Assembly: GCA_023137595.1 (NCBI GenBank)
Contig: JAGLOZ010000013.1
Span: forward strand, 1 to 35,757
Source of the DNA: Minisyncoccota bacterium
Lineage (GTDB): Bacteria > Patescibacteriota > Minisyncoccia > JAHIHE01 > JAGLIN01
DNA: 35,757 nt
Reading direction: 5' to 3'
Below are positions 1 to 6,350 of the stretch, one piece after another. The translations under genes and the position numbers were made by a program. Within the stretch, counting starts at the first letter, position 1. The number at the start of each line of letters is the position of its first letter. The notes beneath the pieces are model-generated. The model did no database searches and was not told the origin of the DNA. It worked only from the letters and a program-made list of their open reading frames with translations.

Positions 1-12
1 TTAAATGATAAC

Positions 13-21
13 TGTGGATAA
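13..21 (-). other. Single DnaA-box-like 9-mer
   Basis: The minus strand reads TTATCCACA, the exact DnaA-box consensus. Only one copy is visible and it lies at the window edge, so it does not by itself indicate a replication origin. Confidence 0.2.
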
Positions 22-28
22 GTGGGGC

Positions 29-57
29 TTGACGAGAGTTTTAATTTATAAGATAAT
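29..57 (+). promoter_or_regulatory. Sigma70-type promoter
   Basis: TTGACG (29-34), a 17-nt spacer, then GATAAT (52-57). Transcription would start near 64, well upstream of the first gene, leaving an untranslated leader or separate small RNA. Confidence 0.6.
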
Positions 58-63
58 ACAAAT

Positions 64-200
64 TAGAAGTAATAAATTAAAAAAGCAGTCAATGTCAGTA
101 ATGATCAGAAAAAATAATTTGCGGTTTCTCACCCCTTGTTTTTCTATTTTACATTTATTGTTCATAAAAAGATAATCTCAATTAAGAGGTTATTTTTTTA
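64..200 (+). ncRNA. Possible small RNA or attenuated leader
   Basis: This stretch lies between a good promoter (29-57) and a terminator-like hairpin (about 171-199). A transcript of roughly 135 nt would result, with read-through reaching the gene at 264. I recognise no known riboswitch or RNA family in it. It could be an independent small RNA or a leader that controls the downstream gene by attenuation. Confidence 0.35.
171..199 (+). terminator. Intrinsic terminator-like hairpin
   Basis: TAATCTC, a 6-nt loop, GAGGTTA (one wobble pair), followed directly by a run of seven T residues. The stem is short but the U-tract is good. It sits between the promoter at 29-57 and the gene at 264, so it may act as an attenuator. 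Confidence 0.5.
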
Positions 201-263
201 TGGGCAAAGAATTGTCTAAAAACGAAAATACAAATACAAAAATATTAGATGGAGGAGAGAAAT

Positions 264-560
264 ATGGAAGGAATAGAAGGAGATGTAGTGATAACAGAAG
301 ATGTAGTGACAATAGGAGATGTAGTAACGAATGAATTAATTGAAGAAATCGTTAATAATTCAGAGAATCCTTTAACGATCTCAGAATTAGCGGCGATAAT
401 AAAAGAAAAAACAAGGACTGTGTTTATTCGCCGTAAAATAATTGAGTACTTAAGACAAGTAGAAAAATTAGAGTTTTTTTATCTTGAAGAAGGTAAAATC
501 GTTGTTGGTCAATGTCAACACGACAAAGCTACTTGTCTAAATTTGCAGAGATTATCATAA
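264..560 (+). CDS. Small winged-helix-like protein, function unknown
   Basis: A 98-residue protein I do not recognise. The start at 264 is preferred over the in-frame ATG at 249 because GGAGGAG lies 5-6 nt before it and the earlier ATG overlaps that site. The N-terminus has a valine-rich imperfect repeat (GDVVITEDVV, TIGDVV). The middle, about residues 25-75, alternates helical segments and ends in a hydrophobic hairpin, resembling a winged helix-turn-helix (a stretch like PLTISELAAIIKE, then IIEYLRQ, then a strand pair). This suggests nucleic-acid binding, but that is inference. Two cysteines near the C-terminus are too few for a clear metal site. It is preceded by a promoter plus terminator-like leader, so its expression may be attenuated. 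Confidence 0.6.
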   Translation: MEGIEGDVVITEDVVTIGDVVTNELIEEIVNNSENPLTISELAAIIKEKTRTVFIRRKIIEYLRQVEKLEFFYLEEGKIVVGQCQHDKATCLNLQRLS

Positions 561-659
561 TCTTCTGCTTTTTATTTATAAAATTAATTTTTTTTAATCT
601 TTTTTATGGAAATCTTTACTATGAAAGATAACGGACGCTTTTTGGATTTGTAACGGTTT

Positions 660-716
660 TGAAATCCTAAAGGGTAAATTCCTAACTCAATTTTGGAATT
701 TACCCTTTAGGGTTTT
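660..716 (+). repeat. Hairpin repeat, copy 1 (also terminator-like)
   Basis: Arms 662-682 and 695-715 pair over about 21 positions with one G-T pair. A second copy in opposite layout lies at 4647-4709. The 3' arm ends in TTTTATTT, so here it could also terminate transcription from the gene at 264-560. Confidence 0.7.
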
Positions 717-720
717 ATTT

Positions 721-920
721 GTTGGTTCAATATTTCCGGCTTGAACCATTTATTTTCTTTAAACCGTTTGCTTAACATAATTTTTCTGAAATCACAAAAG
801 GCTCCAGTCGGGAGACTGGAGTCAACGACGCAAATCTCTGTTGGCTCCATACTCTGTGTGGAGCCTCTTGTGATTTCGGGGAAGAATTATTTTATAACCA
901 ACCCAACTTTCTTTTTCCTC
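721..920 (+). repeat. Tandem repeat copy 1 containing a composite palindrome
   Basis: This 200-bp unit is repeated almost exactly at 921-1119 (offset 199). It carries a long palindrome, 789-880, with outer arms GAAATCACAA and TTGTGATTTC and two inner hairpins built on GGCTCC/GGAGCC. The unit ends with a diverged copy of the last ~34 nt of trpS (887-920). Confidence 0.8.
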
Positions 921-1119
921 GTTGGTTCAATGTCTCCGACTTGAACCATTTATTTCTTTAAACCGTTTGCTTAACATAATTTTTCTGAAATCACAAAAGG
1001 CTCCAGTCGGGAGACTGGAGCCAACGACGCAAATCTCTGTTGGCTCCATACTCTGTGTGGAGCCTCTTGTGACTTCGGGGAAGAATTATTCTATAACCAA
1101 CCCGATTTTCTCTTTCACT
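921..1119 (+). repeat. Tandem repeat copy 2, overlapping the trpS 3' end
   Basis: Near-identical to 721-920. Its last ~34 nt are the functional trpS C-terminal codons and stop. Half-units of the same palindrome occur at 6258-6296, 10388-10428 and inside uvrA at 14352-14390. Confidence 0.8.
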
Positions 1120-2240
1120 TCTTTCATTGTTTTTTGCGCGATTTCCCTTGCTTTTTGGGTGCCATCATTTAAAACCTTTTTCACTTCTTCAGGATTTTTT
1201 TCAAGCTCTCTTCTTTTCTCTCTAAAGTTTTTGAAGTGACTGGCGATATCTTTCGCAAGCGCATTTTTTAATTTAGAGAATTCTGTATCTTGGGCTAAAA
1301 AGTTGTCTTTAAAGGATTCTTTTTCTTTTTTGTCTTCTATAAAAATATTTAACAGTGTGGAATAGTGTGCAATAATATAAGCAGCTCTTTGACTTTCTTT
1401 TGTGATAAATTTATTGTCTATATATCTTGTAAGTAAATTTCCTCTTTTTGTCGGTCCTATAGAAATAATACCAAACCCGTCCATAATATTTTTTATTGTT
1501 TCTGGTTTACCTTCAATTACATCAATTAATTCTTTGACATCCTTTTTTTCTATTTCAGTATTAGACAGTGAAACAGCTTTTTTCATTTTTTCTGTAATAG
1601 TATTTTCATTATCATTAATTCCAATATATGATTTTGGTCCATGCGACTTACTCATCTTTTTGGTCGGATCGGTGAGCGACATAATTTTTGGTGTTTCGGT
1701 GATTATATCACATGGCTCTGGAAAAGTCTCCCCAAACTTATTATTGAAAAATCGCGCGATCTTTCTGGTCAACTCAATGTGTTGGATTTGATCCTGTCCG
1801 ACGGGCACGCCATAAGCTTTATACATCAAGATATCCGCTGCTTGTAAGACGGGATAATCAAACAGACCCATATTGATATTCTTCTCTTGATCTTGCGATT
1901 TGTCTTTGAATTGCGTCATTCTTTGCAGTTCTGAAATCGGAGTGATAGTATTAAATATCCAAGCAAGCTCCGTATGTTCCGGAACTTGCGATTGAACTGC
2001 GATCGTGCATTTTTTAGGATCCAGTCCAATTGCCAAAAAATCCAGCGCCAGATCAAAAATTTGCTTTGATTTTTCTTTGGGATCATAATTTCCGGTAATT
2101 GAATGATAGTCGGCAATAAAGAAAAAGCAGTTATATTTATCCTGAAGCTCCACAAAGTTTTTAAGCGCCCCGAGATAATTCCCAATATGCAACTCTCCCG
2201 AAGGCTGAATCGCACTGAAGATCGTTTGTTTTTTGTTCAT
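1086..2240 (-). CDS. trpS: Tryptophanyl-tRNA synthetase
   Basis: Charges tRNA-Trp with tryptophan in the cytoplasm using ATP. It is a class I synthetase: the HIGH-type motif is HIGN at residues 18-21 after PSGELH, and KMSKS is at residues 195-199. The conserved GVPVGQDQ segment (about 144-151) is typical of TrpRS/TyrRS. At 384 residues it is longer than the common ~330; the extra length appears to lie in the lysine/glutamate-rich C-terminal half. No strong Shine-Dalgarno precedes the ATG. The gene lies downstream of a RAYT transposase and two zinc-ribbon genes on the same strand, about 1.8 kb from a T-box riboswitch that could be tryptophan-responsive. Its 3' end is part of a tandem duplication (721-1119). 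Confidence 0.96.
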   Translation of the reverse strand: MNKKQTIFSAIQPSGELHIGNYLGALKNFVELQDKYNCFFFIADYHSITGNYDPKEKSKQIFDLALDFLAIGLDPKKCTIAVQSQVPEHTELAWIFNTITPISELQRMTQFKDKSQDQEKNINMGLFDYPVLQAADILMYKAYGVPVGQDQIQHIELTRKIARFFNNKFGETFPEPCDIITETPKIMSLTDPTKKMSKSHGPKSYIGINDNENTITEKMKKAVSLSNTEIEKKDVKELIDVIEGKPETIKNIMDGFGIISIGPTKRGNLLTRYIDNKFITKESQRAAYIIAHYSTLLNIFIEDKKEKESFKDNFLAQDTEFSKLKNALAKDIASHFKNFREKRRELEKNPEEVKKVLNDGTQKAREIAQKTMKEVKEKIGLVIE

Positions 2241-2275
2241 GGGTTTTAATGATTATTGGATTATTTGGAATACTG

Positions 2276-2343
2276 ATTCTAAAACCTATTCTGAAACCTG
2301 GTTTCGGATACCCGAAACCAGGTTTCAGAATAGGTTTTAGAAT
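2276..2343. repeat. Nested perfect palindrome next to RAYT gene
   Basis: Two 32-bp perfect arms (2276-2307 and 2312-2343) separated by 4 nt. The core, TGAAACCTGGTTTCGG and its complement, is the same as the palindrome inside the transposase gene at 2821-2866. It lies between trpS and the transposase stop codon. Confidence 0.9.
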
Positions 2344-2364
2344 TACAGTGTTAACTTAAGATTT

Positions 2365-3051
2365 CTAAATTTTCTCAATAAAATATTTTTCTAAATCTTT
2401 TCTACTACTTGATTCTTTCATTACTATCTCAACATATTTTTGATATTCTTTCGTATTTTTAAACTGCGATAAAATAATTTCTTTGTTGCAAAGCGTTCCA
2501 CTCCGTAATCCTAGATAATCTTGATAACTGCACCATTTGTAATTTTCAGCTTTGGCTATTTTATGTATTTTTGCGTTCCCATTCACATAGCCTGAAAGCC
2601 AGAGAAGATACTCATTGGTGTCGATGTGAATTGATTTGAACGGACCTTGAAATAACGAGCCGGAGCGATTATTTCGAGTGTTAAAATATTTAACATAGCC
2701 AAGACTAAGCTTGTGCATAAACTTTTCTATTCCATTATCCATTAATTGTTTTGAAATAAAGTGGTAATGGTTTGGATTGAAGCAATAGCAGATAATTTCA
2801 ACCAGCTTGGGCATATCTAAGAATCTGAAACCTGGTTTCGGGTACCCGAAACCAGGTTTCAGATTCTGTCCATTTTTTTCAGCTTTTCTTTTCTCGTAAT
2901 CCCTTTGAGCATCACTTGATTCATTATTAAACTCCCTCATACTTACCAAAAACCTCAAATAATCTTTCTCATCACAAAATATCTCGCGTTTATCTGTTCC
3001 ACGATTGTAGATGTGATAATATTCGTTATTAGCGAATTTTGTTTTTCGCAT
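2365..3051 (-). CDS. REP-associated tyrosine (Y1/HUH) transposase, RAYT type
   Basis: Single-strand DNA nuclease/transposase of the Y1_Tnp (IS200-like) superfamily, RAYT branch. These enzymes are known to bind and cleave REP palindromes. The HUH metal motif is HYH at residues 95-97 (NPNHYHF). The N-terminal signature YYHIYNRG is at 11-18. The nucleophile is probably Tyr119 or Tyr122 in the helix LSLGYVKYFN, followed by the conserved SGSLFQGPFKS. At 228 residues it is full length. A 46-bp perfect palindrome is embedded in frame (2821-2866), adding residues about 62-76 (NLKPGFGYPKPGFRF) before the strand leading to HYH, where homologues are variable. A closely related palindrome flanks the gene on its 3' side. 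No IS-type accessory gene or terminal repeats are seen. The gene looks intact. Confidence 0.9.
   Translation of the reverse strand: MRKTKFANNEYYHIYNRGTDKREIFCDEKDYLRFLVSMREFNNESSDAQRDYEKRKAEKNGQNLKPGFGYPKPGFRFLDMPKLVEIICYCFNPNHYHFISKQLMDNGIEKFMHKLSLGYVKYFNTRNNRSGSLFQGPFKSIHIDTNEYLLWLSGYVNGNAKIHKIAKAENYKWCSYQDYLGLRSGTLCNKEIILSQFKNTKEYQKYVEIVMKESSSRKDLEKYFIEKI
2821..2866. repeat. 46-bp perfect palindrome inside the RAYT gene
   Basis: Twenty-three bases each side, no mismatch, centred on GGGTACCC. It shares the core GAAACCTGGTTTCGG with 2276-2343. It is read through in frame as a proline/glycine-rich loop. Confidence 0.95.
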
Positions 3052-3154
3052 ATTTATTTTATTCAGATTCTATAATTATTATAGCTTTATATCTGAACTT
3101 TATCAATTTTAAAAAAGGAAGTTAAAAAAGAAAGGGGATTTTATTTTTTATCCC

Positions 3155-3523
3155 CTAAGTTTCAGTTATCTCTTCATAATCATTTTCTCCGCTCGAAAAA
3201 CTTTTGTACTTAGTTTTTTTTAATTTTATTTCGTTTTGATTGTTTTTGCAATCAGGATTAATACAAAAATAATGTATTCCTCCGCTAAAAGGATAATGTA
3301 ATTCGGTTTCAAGGCCATGACCGCAATTCGGACAGTATTCACTTGTTTCGTCAACATATAATATGGAGTACTTTTCACCAAATCTTTTTACTATTTTTCT
3401 TTTGAGCTTATGATTACAACAAGGACAAACATATTTTGATAATTCCTTTATAATTTTTATTGCTTTGTTGCAAAAGGGACAATAGTAATATCCTTTTTTT
3501 GTTTTTATTAATTCTTGTGTCAT
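3155..3523 (-). CDS. Tandem zinc-ribbon protein
   Basis: A 122-residue protein with a strong ribosome-binding site (GGAGGAGAGATAG then ATG). Four CxxC-type knuckles are visible: CPFC and CPCC in the N-terminal 40 residues form a first zinc ribbon, and CPNC plus CINPDC in the centre form a second. The second ribbon is homologous to the small protein at 3888-4061: both read CPxC, a threonine/leucine segment, YPF, G-I, then CxNxDC. The C-terminal tail is acidic and serine-rich. Function is unknown; tandem zinc ribbons often bind nucleic acid or protein partners. It is co-directional with the T-box-controlled gene but separated by about 360 bp containing a REP-like element, so co-transcription is uncertain. 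Confidence 0.75.
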   Translation of the reverse strand: MTQELIKTKKGYYYCPFCNKAIKIIKELSKYVCPCCNHKLKRKIVKRFGEKYSILYVDETSEYCPNCGHGLETELHYPFSGGIHYFCINPDCKNNQNEIKLKKTKYKSFSSGENDYEEITET

Positions 3524-3724
3524 CTATCTCTCCTCCATAACTAAAAAACAGTTTTTAGGCTGTTTTGCATTCACTCAATTTTTCTAAAATATAAGAAAAA
3601 CCAAAACAGCTCAAATGTTGATTTGGTTATGCCAATGGTTTAGTTTTTGTGTTGCTATGTTTTTTCTCATAGTGTTTGGTTCGTGAATATTATATACTTT
3701 GCATCACGAAATGTATAATTTTAT

Positions 3725-3824
3725 TGTCATTGCGAGGGAGGTACGACCGAAGCAATCCCGTAATTTAGCTCTTTGCGCGTAGTTATGGGATTGCTTCAGT
3801 CGCTATCGCTCCTTCGCAATGACA
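3725..3824. repeat. REP-like element, TGTCATTGCGAGG family
   Basis: Imperfect palindrome starting TGTCATTGCGAGGGAGG and ending CCTTCGCAATGACA, with internal AAGCAATCCCG and GGGATTGCTT. Related copies occur at 10470-10554, 16196-16290, 21646-21760 and 34507-34626. It occupies most of the gene-free stretch 3524-3887. Confidence 0.8.
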
Positions 3825-3887
3825 TTTTATAATACAAAGTATATAGAAACTTTGTTAATTTGAAGTAGGGAAGGGGGCTTTGTTTTT

Positions 3888-4061
3888 TCATGCCCCCGCT
3901 TCTATTAATATAGTTGCTCCTCCATATGTTGATTTGTAGAATTTTTTCAAACAATCTTTATTTTGACATTGCCGTACTATTCCAAATGCGAAGGGATATT
4001 GTTCTATTGTTTTTAGGGTAGTACAACATTTTGGGCAAAAAATATCTTGATCATAGTTCAT
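3888..4061 (-). CDS. Small zinc-ribbon protein under T-box control
   Basis: A 57-residue protein starting at the ATG at 4061, chosen because AAAGG lies 8 nt upstream; an in-frame GTG at 4070 overlaps that site and is less likely. It has one zinc ribbon: CPKC near residue 10 and CQNKDC near residue 32, with YPFAFGI between. It is a close relative of the second ribbon of the neighbouring protein (3155-3523). The gene is immediately downstream of a T-box leader and terminator, so its expression should rise when a specific tRNA is uncharged. B. subtilis anti-TRAP is also a small zinc protein under a tryptophan T-box, but its CxxCxGxG pattern is not seen here, so homology is not claimed. Function is unknown. 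Confidence 0.75.
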   Translation of the reverse strand: MNYDQDIFCPKCCTTLKTIEQYPFAFGIVRQCQNKDCLKKFYKSTYGGATILIEAGA

Positions 4062-4089
4062 TTTATTCACCTTTTATTTTTGTGAGAAT

Positions 4090-4148
4090 AAAAAAACTTC
4101 TCATCTTTGCATACATCAAAAAAATTGATGCATACAAGGACGAGAAGT
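4090..4148 (-). terminator. T-box intrinsic terminator
   Basis: On the minus strand ACTTCTC pairs with GAGAAGT, and an inner 13-bp stem (TTGTATGCATCAA with TTGATGTATGCAA, two wobbles) extends it. The stem is followed by a run of seven T residues. The outer 5' arm is shared with the T-box antiterminator. Confidence 0.9.
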
Positions 4149-4446
4149 TATCCCGTGGTGCCACCTTGATTGTTCTAAGTCTTAACTAACGAATAAAATC
4201 CGCTAGTAAAACGGACTTAGAACCACTTTGCTGACTCTGACTTTTGCAAGAAGCAAAACGACATCAGTTTATCCCATGATTACGGGGGAGACCGAATTTC
4301 CACTAATGCAGAAATCATCCTTTCGCAACCCTCTGACCCCTTTATCAAGGGGAAAAGTTGGAGCGAAGAAACTAGACCCAGCCCCGAACAATACATTCGG
4401 GATCTAGTTTATGGATTTTGCGATTATTCAAAGAGCTTCCATTTCT
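4090..4446 (-). promoter_or_regulatory. T-box riboswitch leader
   Basis: The minus-strand RNA contains AAGGUGGCACCACGGG, which matches the conserved T-box antiterminator AGGGUGGNACCGCG at nearly every position. A stem III-like hairpin (TTCTAAGTC/GACTTAGAA) lies upstream, as does a smaller hairpin (GTTTTGC/GCAAAAG). The antiterminator overlaps the 5' arm of a strong terminator. The variable base in UGGN is C, predicting a tRNA with G73 (Trp, Asn, Asp, Ser and Gln are candidates). Stem I is not resolved by eye; AGAGGGTTGCGAAAGG resembles the AG-bulge/GNUG region, and UGG triplets occur at two plausible specifier positions. The controlled gene is the zinc-ribbon protein at 3888-4061. Confidence 0.88.
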
Positions 4447-4452
4447 GAGATA

Positions 4453-4480
4453 AGAATATCATATATATTTTTTATGTCAA
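4453..4480 (-). promoter_or_regulatory. Promoter of the T-box transcript
   Basis: TTGACA (4480-4475), 16-nt spacer, TATTCT (4458-4453). The -35 box directly abuts the end of the inverted repeat 4481-4582. Transcription would begin near 4446, at the 5' end of the T-box leader. Confidence 0.7.
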
Positions 4481-4582
4481 CCCCGCTCTAAATTTTATAA
4501 AACAGTATAACAAAAACAAACTATCAGAATAACTTGGGATAGTTTGGCGATAACAAACAGTATTATAAAATTTAGAGCGGGG
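4481..4582. repeat. Inverted-repeat element, 20-bp perfect arms
   Basis: Arms 4481-4500 and 4563-4582 are exact inverse copies, and an inner 8-bp hairpin (AAACTATC/GATAGTTT) lies between. It may be a small non-autonomous element. Its left end touches the -35 box of the T-box promoter. Confidence 0.8.
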
Positions 4583-4646
4583 TCAAGAGAACGCAAAATA
4601 AAAATTCAGTCAAGAGAAGGAGTGTTATTAAGTTCTGTGTGTCATT

Positions 4647-4709
4647 GGAATTTACCCTTTAGGGTTTTATTTAAATAATGCTTTTTTGAAATCCTAAAGG
4701 ATAAATTCC
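4647..4709 (-). repeat. Hairpin repeat, copy 2
   Basis: Same arm sequences as 660-716 (GGAATTTACCCTTTAGGG and its complement), arranged in the opposite order. It lies upstream of the promoter at 4766. Confidence 0.7.
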
Positions 4710-4765
4710 GTAGATTGTAGGTCTTTGTAATGTTGCCCTTGGGAGCAGAATGTAGGCAGTTGTTG

Positions 4766-4794
4766 TTGACAGAAGCTTACAAATGATGTATAAT
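4766..4794 (+). promoter_or_regulatory. Consensus sigma70 promoter
   Basis: TTGACA (4766-4771), exactly 17 nt, TATAAT (4789-4794): a full match to consensus. The transcript would start near 4801, about 23 nt before the gene at 4824. Strong constitutive expression is expected. Confidence 0.88.
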
Positions 4795-4823
4795 GCATTG
4801 TAGCTAATCAATAATAGAAAAAT

Positions 4824-5630
4824 ATGAATTTTGAAAATAATAAAGGCACAGAAGGGTTGGGAGAAGCTTATGCGAGTGATATGGGAGAAATTGGCGACGA
4901 AAAGGAAAAGAGCGGTTACGATGAACTAGAAAGAGCTTATGCAAAAGATTTGGGAATGGATGAAAACCCTAGCAGTTTAAAAGAGGCCTATGCAAAAGAT
5001 TTGGGAATTGAGATTAGTAAAGAAAGAGATTATGAAGATAATGAAAATCCAATAGAAACTTCATCTTTTGTAGAATTTGGAATGGAACAATTAGGAATAG
5101 CGTCTGAAAAAGCTTCTGCTTTTTTTGGTAATTTAGTTAATAAAGGGAAGGAAAAAATTCAAGAGGCAACGGGAGTTGATTTTGAGTCAACAGGAACAAC
5201 CGAAGAAACTGGAAAAGTTGTTTATGGGAAAGCAAAAGAGGTTTTTACTGGTGCGGTAGATTCCGCTAAAGGAAAAGTACAAGAAGTAAAGATTGATTTA
5301 GTTAAAAGAGCTGAGAAAGTAAAAACAAGTTTTTTTGAAAGAATTATAAAAACGAAGGATGAATATGTTGATAAAGCTGTCAAATTGACAGCTAAGGGAG
5401 CTGTTTGGGGAATCGACAGGGGCATAGAAGTGACAGATAAAATAGTAAAAACTTATGATAGAGTTGCTGAAGCTATGCGCGATGCAAGATTTGAGGCACT
5501 TAAAAATGATGTGGAGAAAGGTAAAGTTGCTGAGATTAAACTAGAAATATTAAAAGAGGAAATAGCAGCTAGGGAAAATGCATCTTCTATGGCTGAGGCT
5601 TTTAACAATGCGGATAAGCTGTCAGTCTAA
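4824..5630 (+). CDS. Helical repeat protein, function unknown
   Basis: A 268-residue soluble-looking protein I do not recognise. The N-terminal ~60 residues hold three copies of a short motif: GEAYASDMG, ERAYAKDLG and KEAYAKDLG. The remainder (about 85-265) is highly charged and predicted helical, rich in lysine, glutamate and alanine, with segments like KGKEKIQEATG and DSAKGKVQEVK. These recall LEA or apolipoprotein-like amphipathic helices that bind membranes or stabilise proteins; this is inference only. No signal peptide or hydrophobic transmembrane segment is evident. The gene follows a perfect consensus promoter, lacks an obvious Shine-Dalgarno, and is 30 bp upstream of another helical protein, probably in one operon. 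Confidence 0.7.
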   Translation: MNFENNKGTEGLGEAYASDMGEIGDEKEKSGYDELERAYAKDLGMDENPSSLKEAYAKDLGIEISKERDYEDNENPIETSSFVEFGMEQLGIASEKASAFFGNLVNKGKEKIQEATGVDFESTGTTEETGKVVYGKAKEVFTGAVDSAKGKVQEVKIDLVKRAEKVKTSFFERIIKTKDEYVDKAVKLTAKGAVWGIDRGIEVTDKIVKTYDRVAEAMRDARFEALKNDVEKGKVAEIKLEILKEEIAARENASSMAEAFNNADKLSV

Positions 5631-5660
5631 ATTTTAATAATCATAATTGATCTTAAAAAT

Positions 5661-6014
5661 ATGAAATTACAACAGTTCAAAGAGGAAATTAATAAAATCA
5701 ATTTTTCACAAGATGCTCTCAATGTTATGAATGATATTTTAGATAAAGCGATTGAGAAGAAAGAAATAACCGACGACCAGAAGAATGAAATTTCTGAGAT
5801 AATTAGATTGGAAATGGACTCTTCAAATGTTTTGGCGGACGCTTTAAAAGAATTCTCTCAGTCAATAAAAGAATATGATGATGAATTAGGAAAAATTGCA
5901 GAAGACGCTGAAAAAAATATGAAGGAAATTGAAGATGATTTTTCCAGTGATGTAAATGGCGTTATAAATGATGTGCAACTAGCACAAACTAGAGATAAGC
6001 TTGAAAATTTGTAA
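5661..6014 (+). CDS. Small coiled-coil protein, function unknown
   Basis: A 117-residue acidic protein with almost continuous helix potential and no cysteine, signal peptide or transmembrane segment. Regularly spaced hydrophobic residues in KAIEKKEITDDQKNEISEI and in the segment around residues 60-100 suggest a coiled coil or helical bundle. It begins 30 bp after the preceding gene and is followed by a symmetric hairpin (6041-6066), so the two probably form a two-gene operon from the promoter at 4766. No ribosome-binding site is visible before the ATG. I recognise no family. Confidence 0.65.
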   Translation: MKLQQFKEEINKINFSQDALNVMNDILDKAIEKKEITDDQKNEISEIIRLEMDSSNVLADALKEFSQSIKEYDDELGKIAEDAEKNMKEIEDDFSSDVNGVINDVQLAQTRDKLENL

Positions 6015-6040
6015 AAATTCCGCTTATATTTATTTATATA

Positions 6041-6072
6041 AAACACAATATTATAATATTGTGTTTTATATT
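6041..6072 (+). terminator. Terminator-like hairpin
   Basis: AAACACAATATTA with its exact complement TAATATTGTGTTT forms a 13-bp palindrome (6041-6066) with T-rich sequence after it. It is AT-rich and symmetrical, so it could end transcription in either direction. Confidence 0.6.
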
Positions 6073-6099
6073 CTTTGTATTATTGGGAATTTGGTTTTT

Positions 6100-6220
6100 A
6101 CAGATTGGCTAATAACTTTACTGGGTAGGTTAAAGCCCTCGCTTTAATCTCTTGCCTGGCTCAATTAAAATTTGAGCGAGGGCTCAAATCTACCCGAATA
6201 TGGACTTTTAGACAGTCTGT
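6100..6220 (+). repeat. 121-bp palindromic element, copy 1
   Basis: Contains TTAAAGCCCTCGCTTTAATCT and its partner TTTGAGCGAGGGCTCAAATC, with ends ACAGATTGGCTAATAACTTT and TTTTAGACAGTCTG. A second copy in reverse orientation, at 24624-24741, is nested within another repeat. It fills most of the gene-free interval 6073-6350. Confidence 0.8.
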
Positions 6221-6257
6221 TTAGGTTTTCATTTAAATGAGAATTTTTTAATTCTAT

Positions 6258-6296
6258 TGAAATCACAAAAGGCTCCACACAGAGTATGGAGCCAAC
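6258..6296 (+). repeat. Half-unit palindromic repeat (GAAATCACAAAAGGCTCC family)
   Basis: GAAATCACAAAAGGCTCC followed by a hairpin closing in TGGAGCCAACG. It is related to the tandem units at 721-1119 and is the reverse complement of 10388-10428. Confidence 0.75.
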
Positions 6297-6350
6297 GAAT
6301 AAATTTCTAAATAAAAACAATTTAACAATACAACAATTTAACAATATAAT

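Noticed and set aside
13-21. Replication origin suggested by a DnaA-box match
   Set aside because: Only one box is present and no dnaA, dnaN or AT-rich unwinding cluster with more boxes is visible.
199-333. 44-codon frame starting ATGGGCAAAGAA
   Set aside because: It overlaps the 264 gene in another frame, lacks a ribosome-binding site and encodes a low-complexity Arg/Cys tail.
721-1119. CRISPR-like array
   Set aside because: Only two long units exist, each containing palindromes, with no short regular repeats or spacers and no cas genes.
741-1239. Plus-strand open frames of 67 and 105 codons with similar proteins
   Set aside because: They are translations of the tandem repeat, and the second continues antisense into trpS. 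Their similarity comes from the DNA duplication.
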